DNA from: Natrialbaceae archaeon | GTDB taxonomy: Archaea; Halobacteriota; Halobacteria; Halobacteriales; Natrialbaceae | Assembly (NCBI GenBank): GCA_003552325.1 | Contig: PUKM01000016.1 | Coordinates: 1 to 6,021 of the forward strand | Reading direction: 5' to 3' | Length of the DNA stretch: 6,021 nt | In this document: positions 1 to 2,758 of the stretch, piece after piece | How the letters are laid out: each line of letters begins with the position of its first letter | How positions within the stretch are numbered: the first letter of the stretch is position 1 | The notes under the pieces: model-generated | Database searches by the model: none | The model's input: only the letters and a program-made list of their open reading frames with translations | Told to the model about the DNA's origin: nothing | Program-made: the position numbers and the translations under genes

Positions 1-239
1 TGGCCACGTGGGGATACCCATCGAGGTAGGCAGCCCGTTGGTGCGATCAGCTGGATCGTTCCGACGATGCTGGGCCCAGCAGGGTCTGCAACCTACATGA
101 GCCGGTGTGGTATTCCCGGGAGCACCCGAAGTACGCCCCCGCGATGAGACGCGCAATCACGACCACCCGTTCGTGGGTGCGCAGTTGGAAACAGTCGAAC
201 AGATAGATGACTAACTGCCGAACGCTCGGCAGTACCCGT
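1..239. other. Region before the tRNA array, no gene recognised, several hairpins
   Basis: I see no tRNA T-arm and no convincing coding frame here. The stretch has several short inverted repeats: cgatc/gatcg at 44-58, the 12-nt palindrome at 69-80, a 6-bp stem with a TTCG loop at 164-179, gcagtt/aactgc at 181-218 enclosing agtc/gact, and a 7-bp stem with an ACGC loop at 215-232, ending 8 nt before tRNA-Pro. The last two exclude each other. The element tacc-loop-ggta at 15-28 has the same sequence core (atcga) as the apex of the large hairpin at 2136-2219. No archaeal TATA box for the array is evident. It may be spacer RNA of a longer array that begins outside the window. Confidence 0.4.
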
Positions 240-312
240 GAGCCGATAGTCCAGTGGACGACGATCTGTGCCTTGGGCGCACAGGACCGAGGTTCGAATC
301 CTCGTCGGCTCA
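240..312 (+). tRNA. tRNA-Pro(UGG)
   Basis: The acceptor stem 240-246/305-311 has 7 perfect pairs. The T arm is cgagg-ttcgaat-cctcg (288-304). The anticodon stem 268-272/280-284 encloses the loop cttgggc with T33 and anticodon TGG at 274-276. The D arm is weak, with one C-C mismatch and one G-T pair, but GG is kept in its loop. A312 is the discriminator and CCA is not encoded. Only 4 nt separate it from the next tRNA. Confidence 0.88.
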
Positions 313-316
313 GTGT

Positions 317-399
317 GCCGTGTCTGGGGAATGGTGACCCCACTGGCCTGCTACGCCAGCCCCGGCGACGGGTTCCCGGTTCGAATCCGGGTCGCGGCG
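317..399 (+). tRNA. tRNA-Ser(GCU)
   Basis: This is a class II tRNA. The acceptor 317-323/392-398 has 6 of 7 pairs, with T-T at position 7. The D stem gggg/cccc (326-329/338-341) has a GG-containing loop. The anticodon stem ctggc/gccag (343-347/355-359) frames anticodon GCT at 350-352. The long variable arm has a ccc/ggg stem. The T arm is cccgg-ttcgaat-ccggg (375-391), and the discriminator G399 is usual for haloarchaeal tRNA-Ser. The ATG of the next gene starts 3 nt after its end. Confidence 0.92.
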
Positions 400-401
400 T
401 C

Positions 402-542
402 ATGACAACGAATGTCTGCCCTACCTGCGAGGAGGAAGCGTTCCGTCACGTCCAGCTCGGTGATACAACGTCCATCGACACGATTGGAAGTGTGAGAATC
501 TGCGTCACCGACGAAGGCACGTACTTTCACGGAACGAGGTGA
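402..542 (+). CDS. Small putative zinc-binding protein, 46 aa
   Basis: This frame encodes 46 residues with a CPTC knuckle (C6, C9), a later C34 in RICVTDEG and H43 in YFHGT, giving four possible zinc ligands (three Cys, one His). Short CPxC proteins of this shape are frequent in haloarchaea and their viruses, and none has a known function that I can assign. The ATG lies two bases after the end of tRNA-Ser(GCU) and there is no room for a ribosome binding site. Processing of the tRNA 3' end would release an essentially leaderless mRNA, which haloarchaea translate well. A tRNA remnant follows 15 bp after the stop. The gene could be read together with the tRNA array. The coding call rests on the zinc-knuckle pattern and on how neatly it fits between RNA genes. 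Confidence 0.6.
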   Translation: MTTNVCPTCEEEAFRHVQLGDTTSIDTIGSVRICVTDEGTYFHGTR

Positions 543-557
543 CCGCCATTTGCCTCC

Positions 558-613
558 GCCGTGACTGGGTGCTGGTGAACCCACTCGCCCCGAAAGCGAG
601 GGTCAGAAGCTGA
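558..613 (+). pseudogene. Truncated tRNA-Ser(CGA), T arm missing
   Basis: The first three quarters of a serine tRNA are clear: 5' acceptor strand gccgtga (558-564), D stem gggt/accc (567-570/579-582) with loop gctggtga, anticodon stem ctcgc/gcgag (584-588/596-600) around cccgaaa with anticodon CGA at 591-593, and a variable arm tcag/ctga (603-613). After 613 I find neither a T arm nor a strand that pairs with the acceptor. Position 33 is C instead of the near-universal U. It is either a decayed gene or a 5' part whose 3' part lies elsewhere. Notably the 3' acceptor strand of tRNA-Ser(GCU) (392-398) pairs with 558-564 in all seven positions. Confidence 0.6.
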
Positions 614-684
614 GCAATACGCATCTTCCGGCATCCCGTGAGTAACGCGAAGGGGATTCGTCGAAGCAAGCTCCGACAGTGTAT

Positions 685-766
685 GGTGAGACAAGCAGAT
701 TGGTGACTGCGCTCGGTTTGAAACCGAGAGCTGCGAGGCTTCGGAGTTCGACTCTCCGTCTCACCG
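685..766 (+). tRNA. tRNA-Ser(UGA)
   Basis: The acceptor ggtgaga/tctcacc (685-691/759-765) has 7 pairs. The D stem is gcag/ctgc (695-698/707-710). The anticodon stem ctcgg/ccgag frames tttgaaa with anticodon TGA at 719-721. The variable arm has agc/gct. The T arm is cggag-ttcgact-ctccg (742-758). The discriminator is G766. One extra base lies between the acceptor and D stems. Confidence 0.92.
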
Positions 767-768
767 TT

Positions 769-854
769 GGCGGGATTTCCCTAGCTCGGCCAAGGGACTG
801 CGTTGGAAGCGCGGCGTCCGCGAGGGCACGAGTGTTCAAATCACTCTCCCGCCG
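769..854 (+). tRNA. tRNA-Ser(GGA)
   Basis: The acceptor ggcggga/tcccgcc (769-775/847-853) is perfect. The D stem is tccc/ggga with a long GG-containing loop. The anticodon stem ctgcg/cgcgg frames ttggaag with anticodon GGA at 805-807. The variable arm is gtcc-gcga-gggc (816-827). The T arm is gagtg-ttcaaat-cactc (830-846). The discriminator is G854. It lies 2 nt after tRNA-Ser(UGA), so the two are probably cut from one precursor. Confidence 0.92.
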
Positions 855-866
855 CTGCGTGCCGAA

Positions 867-901
867 GCAATTCGCAGATTCATTGACGATCCTCGAATTG
901 C
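867..901 (+). repeat. 8-bp inverted repeat abutting tRNA-Leu(GAG)
   Basis: The arms gcaattcg (867-874) and cgaattgc (894-901) are perfect complements around a 19-nt loop. The right arm ends exactly one base before the first base of tRNA-Leu(GAG). The arms are AT-richer than the surroundings. A competing 5-bp pairing, ctcgc-like ctgcg/cgcag (855-859/873-877), starts immediately after the end of tRNA-Ser(GGA). A processing hairpin or a small RNA is possible; its function is unknown. Confidence 0.6.
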
Positions 902-983
902 GCCGCCATGCCAGAGTGGTCAAACGGACACGGTCGAGGACCGTGTGGTTAGTCCTTCCCAGGTTCGAATCCTGGTGGCGGCA
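902..983 (+). tRNA. tRNA-Leu(GAG)
   Basis: The acceptor gccgcca/tggcggc (902-908/976-982) is perfect. The T arm is ccagg-ttcgaat-cctgg (959-975). The anticodon stem cacgg/ccgtg (929-933/941-945) frames tcgagga, giving anticodon GAG at 936-938. A long variable arm (946-958) supports class II. The discriminator is A983. Position 33 is C rather than U, as in the serine CGA remnant; this is unusual but the rest folds well. Confidence 0.88.
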
Positions 984-1003
984 TGCCGGTCACTGTACCG
1001 GTA
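984..1003 (+). repeat. Hairpin directly after tRNA-Leu(GAG)
   Basis: The arms 984-990 and 997-1003 form 7 pairs (one G-T) around the loop cactgt. The stem begins with the first base after the tRNA discriminator, so tRNA 3' processing would leave it at the 5' end of the spacer RNA. Confidence 0.5.
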
Positions 1004-1023
1004 CACGATTCCCTGTATTCTCC

Positions 1024-1106
1024 GTCGCCGTATCCAAGTGGTCAACGGGAAGCGGCTCAGATCCGCTGGCGTAGGTCCTCCCGAGGTTCGAATCCTCGCG
1101 GCGACA
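1024..1106 (+). tRNA. tRNA-Leu(CAG)
   Basis: The acceptor gtcgccg/cggcgac (1024-1030/1099-1105) is perfect. The anticodon stem agcgg/ccgct (1051-1055/1063-1067) frames ctcagat with T33 and anticodon CAG at 1058-1060. The long variable arm is 1068-1081. The T arm is cgagg-ttcgaat-cctcg (1082-1098). The discriminator is A1106. tRNA-Tyr follows after 3 nt. Confidence 0.92.
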
Positions 1107-1109
1107 TTT

Positions 1110-1181
1110 CTCCCTGTGGTCTAGCGGCTACGATGCCTCCCTGTAGAGGAGGAGACGCACGTTCGAGTCGTGCCGGGGAGA
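1110..1181 (+). tRNA. tRNA-Tyr(GUA)
   Basis: The acceptor ctccctg/cggggag (1110-1116/1174-1180) starts with C1-G72, the tyrosine identity pair of archaea and eukaryotes. The anticodon stem cctcc/ggagg (1136-1140/1148-1152) frames ctgtaga with anticodon GTA at 1143-1145. The T arm is gcacg-ttcgagt-cgtgc (1157-1173). The discriminator is A1181. No intron is present. Confidence 0.93.
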
Positions 1182-1185
1182 CTGC

Positions 1186-1310
1186 GGGACGGTGGAAGAG
1201 CCTGGCATTCACACTCTCGCCGAGTTTTCACCGGAGAACCGGTGCGACGGAGAGAGTTCCTTCATCTCACTTGTAACGAGAACACGCAGGTTCGAATCCT
1301 GCCCGTCCCA
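1186..1310 (+). tRNA. tRNA-Thr(UGU) with a large D-loop insert
   Basis: The acceptor gggacgg/ccgtccc (1186-1192/1303-1309) and the T arm gcagg-ttcgaat-cctgc (1286-1302) are perfect. The anticodon arm is tctca-cttgtaa-cgaga (1265-1281), with T33, anticodon TGT at 1272-1274 and one A-C mismatch at the bottom of the stem. The D stem gaag/cttc (1195-1198/1260-1263) has four pairs but encloses 61 nt instead of about 9. The first nine loop bases (agcctggca, 1199-1207) already make a complete D loop with G18-G19 and A21. Removing 1208-1259 gives a normal 73-nt tRNA. The insert is therefore best read as an intron at a non-canonical place. A divergent or dead tRNA is the alternative. Confidence 0.75.
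1208..1259 (+). other. Probable intron or insert in the D loop of tRNA-Thr
   Basis: About 52 nt lie between base A21 and the 3' strand of the D stem. The insert folds on itself: actctc/gagagt (1213-1218/1252-1257), ccg/cgg (1220-1222/1248-1250) and a perfect terminal hairpin caccgg-agaa-ccggtg (1229-1244). I could not draw a strict bulge-helix-bulge at its ends, so splicing is inferred from the otherwise normal tRNA, not from a recognised splice motif. Confidence 0.55.
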
Positions 1311-1311
1311 C

Positions 1312-1340
1312 TGACCGATGACCCTTGACGGGCGAGGTCA
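1312..1340 (+). repeat. Hairpin after tRNA-Thr
   Basis: The outer stem tgacc/ggtca (1312-1316/1336-1340) and inner stem ccc-ttgac-ggg (1322-1332) are linked by a small internal loop with a few more possible pairs. It begins two bases after the tRNA-Thr discriminator and fills nearly the whole spacer to tRNA-Glu. Confidence 0.45.
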
Positions 1341-1344
1341 CTCT

Positions 1345-1417
1345 GCTCCAGTGGAGTAGCGGCCAAACTCACGGCCCTCTCACGGCCGAGCCCCCGGTTC
1401 GAATCCGGGCTGGAGCA
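1345..1417 (+). tRNA. tRNA-Glu(CUC)
   Basis: The acceptor gctccag/ctggagc (1345-1351/1410-1416) is perfect. The D stem is gag/ctc with GG in the loop. The anticodon stem cggcc/ggccg (1372-1376/1384-1388) frames ctctcac with anticodon CTC at 1379-1381. The T arm is cccgg-ttcgaat-ccggg (1393-1409). The discriminator is A1417. A long hairpin starts at the next base. Confidence 0.93.
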
Positions 1418-1483
1418 TTCTCCAACAGTCCGAGACCTCTCACTTCCAGCCGACTAGACCGAGGGACGGACAGCTGTGGAGAA
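1418..1483 (+). ncRNA. Candidate structured RNA, 66-nt bulged hairpin
   Basis: Eighteen base pairs in four blocks: 1418-1423/1478-1483, 1425-1428/1474-1477, 1429-1432/1467-1470 and 1436-1439/1461-1464. They are separated by a bulged A1424, a 3-nt bulge (1471-1473) and a small aga/ga internal loop, with a 21-nt apical loop. The 5' strand starts with the first base after tRNA-Glu(CUC), so tRNA maturation would create its 5' end. A long stem with bulges is the general shape of Y RNAs, and a Ro-family gene lies 1.3 kb downstream, but I recognise no family-specific sequence. It could instead be a processing hairpin. Confidence 0.5.
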
Positions 1484-1521
1484 CTGAGAGATGCCCATGA
1501 GTGAGTTCCGAATTGTGGTGC

Positions 1522-1591
1522 TGCGGGATAGGATAATGCAGTCCACGGGGCTCATATCCCCGAGGTCCAGGTTCGACTCCTGGTCCCGCAA
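1522..1591 (+). tRNA. tRNA with CAU anticodon (Met or Ile2)
   Basis: The acceptor tgcggga/tcccgca (1522-1528/1584-1590) is perfect and begins with T1-A72. The anticodon stem cgggg/ccccg (1546-1550/1558-1562) frames ctcatat with anticodon CAT at 1553-1555. The T arm is ccagg-ttcgact-cctgg (1567-1583). The discriminator is A1591. The D loop is short and lacks the usual GG, which is atypical. CAU could read AUG as elongator methionine, or AUA if C34 is modified to agmatidine; sequence alone does not decide. It is not a typical archaeal initiator (A1-U72). Confidence 0.85.
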
Positions 1592-1592
1592 T

Positions 1593-1597
1593 GGAGG
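1593..1597 (+). promoter_or_regulatory. Ribosome binding site GGAGG
   Basis: The GGAGG ends 6 nt before the ATG at 1604 and starts 2 nt after the tRNA end, so it sits in the short trailer of the CAU tRNA. It fixes the start of the next gene and implies co-transcription with the tRNA. Confidence 0.7.
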
Positions 1598-1603
1598 ACA
1601 ACA

Positions 1604-2008
1604 ATGGGACTATTCGATACGGTCGAACTCTGCGACGACGTCCACCTGCCGGAGTACCCCGATGTAGTCGCTCCTGCTGAGGACGTCGACTGGCAGACGA
1701 AAGGCATCGACCGACCGAGCATGACGACATTCCGGATTACGGCGGATGGTCGTCTCTTAGAAGAGGAGTGGCACACAGAAGACGTGCCGCCCGAGGACCG
1801 GCCATACGCGACCCGTGAAGATGTCGAAGAGGGCGACTTCCTCTATATGGCCGGCTGTCTCAACCGAGTCCACGACGGCTGGATCGAGCGGAACGACTAC
1901 CATGGCCGGTTCGAGATCACCCACTCCTTCGAATCACTCGACGCACTGGTCACGTACCAGGTGACGTTCACACACGGGCGACTCGATGGCTTCGAACGGG
2001 TGCGTTGA
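1604..2008 (+). CDS. Conserved hypothetical protein, MGLFD/WQTKG type, 134 aa
   Basis: An acidic soluble protein of 134 residues with no membrane segment or signal peptide. It begins MGLFDTVELCDD, has WQTKGID at residues 30-36 and FRITADGRLLEEEW at 43-56. This order resembles a family of short phage and plasmid proteins of unknown function that start MGMFD and contain an FQTKDLD-like motif followed by a YxITxDGRL-like stretch. I recall that pattern from bacterial phages and mobile elements; the link is by motif only. The C-terminal half (DALVTYQVTFTHGRLDGF) looks like beta strands. The start is fixed by GGAGG 6 nt upstream. It is embedded between tRNA-CAU (12 nt upstream) and tRNA-Glu(UUC) (48 nt downstream), so it probably belongs to the same transcript. 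Its function is unknown; it supports a viral or mobile origin of the island. Confidence 0.85.
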   Translation: MGLFDTVELCDDVHLPEYPDVVAPAEDVDWQTKGIDRPSMTTFRITADGRLLEEEWHTEDVPPEDRPYATREDVEEGDFLYMAGCLNRVHDGWIERNDYHGRFEITHSFESLDALVTYQVTFTHGRLDGFERVR

Positions 2009-2056
2009 CCCGTATTTGTCCGCCGTAACTCGGACCTTGGTTCTGCTACTAGCGGC

Positions 2057-2132
2057 GCTCCCGGAGTCTCCGTTGGCGAGGGACGCCAGCCTTTCAAGCT
2101 GGAGGTCGGGGGTTCGATTCCCCTCGGGAGCA
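2057..2132 (+). tRNA. tRNA-Glu(UUC)
   Basis: The acceptor gctcccg/cgggagc (2057-2063/2125-2131) is perfect. The D stem gtct/ggac (2066-2069/2081-2084) has GG in its loop. The anticodon stem ccagc/gctgg (2086-2090/2098-2102) frames ctttcaa with anticodon TTC at 2093-2095. The T arm ggggg-ttcgatt-cccct has one G-T pair. The discriminator is A2132. The 84-nt hairpin starts 4 nt later. Confidence 0.93.
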
Positions 2133-2135
2133 CTC

Positions 2136-2219
2136 GGGAACTGGCAGTGGACAGCGACGCTCTGCGTCGTACCATCGAGGTAGCGACGCAGACCGGTGAC
2201 GCGTCCGCTGTCGGTTCCC
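2136..2219 (+). ncRNA. Candidate non-coding RNA, 84-nt hairpin with about 36 pairs
   Basis: Seventeen uninterrupted pairs join 2136-2152 to 2203-2219 (three are G-T). After a bulged A2153 come 2154-2156/2200-2202, an A-A mismatch and 2158-2160/2196-2198. After a 3-nt bulge (2193-2195) come nine perfect pairs 2161-2169/2184-2192. After a bulged G2183 come tacc/ggta (2170-2173/2179-2182), closed by the loop atcga. Such pairing is far beyond chance, so I am confident it is a structured RNA or a selected DNA palindrome. It starts 4 nt after tRNA-Glu(UUC), so tRNA processing could free its 5' end. A single long stem with small bulges, 540 nt upstream of a Ro-family gene, makes a Y-like RNA a reasonable hypothesis, not a demonstrated one. 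Confidence 0.75.
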
Positions 2220-2295
2220 ATAGCGTGTGGTCGACGAGACGGTGCGTTCCTTCAGCCTGCAAAGCATCACCGGGAGTCATAGCCCGTCGCGCCGT

Positions 2296-2331
2296 CAGTT
2301 TCCCGACAGCACGTGGCGACCGTCGAGTTGG
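2296..2331 (+). repeat. Tandem unit 1: start block shared with 2446-2489
   Basis: The decamer cagtttcccg (2296-2305) and the block cacgtggc-gac-cgtcgagttgg (2310-2331) recur at 2446-2455 and 2471-2489, the second time without three bases. Each copy is followed by a T-arm module ending in cggtgg. The two units, about 150 and 165 nt long, look like an old tandem duplication. Confidence 0.65.
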
Positions 2332-2417
2332 GGCGTTGCTTCGCCAGGAACTCGCAGGTTCAAATCCTGTCGGTGGCCCCGTCCATCGAGAACATCCCGG
2401 ACAAAGAGACCACGTGC
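2309..2417 (+). ncRNA. tRNA-like RNA, T arm and acceptor strand without anticodon arm
   Basis: A clear T arm gcagg-ttcaaat-cctgt (2354-2370) is followed by the acceptor-like strand cggtggc. Upstream, 2316-2322 pairs with it in 6 of 7 positions, but only 29 nt lie between there and the T arm. These fold as gag/ctc plus ggcg/cgcc, not as D and anticodon arms. Downstream, ccatcg (2383-2388) also pairs with cggtgg, which would give the permuted order seen in the next unit, but no D arm follows. The borders gcacgtgg and ccacgtgc (2309-2316/2410-2417) are complementary, although the CACGTG core is self-complementary and weakens that argument. It could be a decayed permuted tRNA or a tRNA mimic such as the tRNA-like module of bacterial YrlA RNAs. 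Confidence 0.45.
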
Positions 2418-2445
2418 GTGCTCTCGACACCGGATCCCGCCTCGA

Positions 2446-2489
2446 CAGTTTCCCGGTCGCTATCACTCATCACGTGGCCGTCGAGTTGG
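2446..2489 (+). repeat. Tandem unit 2: start block shared with 2296-2331
   Basis: Second copy of the shared block: cagtttcccg at 2446-2455 and cacgtggccgtcgagttgg at 2471-2489. The distance between the two elements is longer here by about 10 nt. It leads into the candidate permuted tRNA. Confidence 0.65.
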
Positions 2490-2611
2490 AGCCATCCTTC
2501 GCCTCAAGAGCCGGAAGTCCGGGTTCGAATCCCGGCGGTGGAATCCGATTGATCCACCGTAGTGTAACCAGGTAGCACGCTGTTCCGGCTCCAGCAGTAT
2601 TCCGGCCACGT
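2472..2611 (+). tRNA. Candidate circularly permuted tRNA gene (3' half before 5' half)
   Basis: The 3' half comes first: T arm ccggg-ttcgaat-cccgg (2519-2535), acceptor strand cggtgga (2536-2542), A2543. Nine bases later comes the perfectly matching 5' acceptor strand tccaccg (2553-2559), then TA and a textbook D arm (gtg/cac, 2562-2578, with AA and GG in the loop). No linear 5' acceptor upstream fits; the best (2474-2480) has about four good pairs. The flanks are complementary as expected for a permuted precursor: 2472-2480 with 2603-2611 (9 pairs) and 2485-2493 with 2587-2595 (9 pairs, one G-T). The anticodon is unresolved. An arm at 2580-2597 would have an 8-nt loop, or a 7-nt loop reading CGG with a mismatch; alternatively ccggct (2585-2590) pairs with agccgg (2509-2514). 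Part of the T-stem sequence (tccgg) occurs at the ends of both halves. Confidence 0.5.
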
Positions 2612-2615
2612 CCTT

Positions 2616-2690
2616 GTCTCCGTAGCTCAGTCCGGACAGAGCACCGGCCTTCGAAGCCGGGTGTCGCACGTTCGAATCGTGCCGGAGACG
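2616..2690 (+). tRNA. tRNA-Arg(UCG)
   Basis: The acceptor gtctccg/cggagac (2616-2622/2683-2689) is perfect. The D arm has gctc/gagc and GG. The anticodon stem ccggc/gccgg (2644-2648/2656-2660) frames cttcgaa with anticodon TCG at 2651-2653. The T arm is gcacg-ttcgaat-cgtgc (2666-2682). The discriminator is G2690. It starts 4 nt after the candidate permuted tRNA. Confidence 0.93.
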
Positions 2691-2758
2691 TTCGCTGCTC
2701 GCACCGCTTGTGGGCAGCACCGGTATTGGAGTCGCCTGTTGCGGCTCCGAGTGATAGT

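Noticed and set aside
2296..2489. CRISPR array from the repeated blocks
   Set aside because: Only two copies, imperfect, about 150 nt apart, each attached to a tRNA-like module; no regular spacers.
2382..2543. Linear tRNA with acceptor tccatcg (2382-2388) and a long intron up to 2542
   Set aside because: The acceptor strands pair with one G-T, but no D arm follows 2388, whereas the strand at 2553 pairs perfectly and is followed by a canonical D arm.
2474..2543. Ordinary linear 70-nt tRNA reading CAA
   Set aside because: Only about four acceptor pairs form, the D stem is absent, the anticodon stem has a mismatch and two G-T pairs, and a leucine tRNA would need a long variable arm. Kept as a weaker alternative.
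47..2720. Many open frames of 60-190 codons on both strands across the tRNA island
   Set aside because: They run through tRNA genes and contain recurrent translated T-arm motifs (such as RFESW, GFEPG, SNPGG types). They are by-products of high GC and tRNA sequence, apart from the two genes at 402-542 and 1604-2008.
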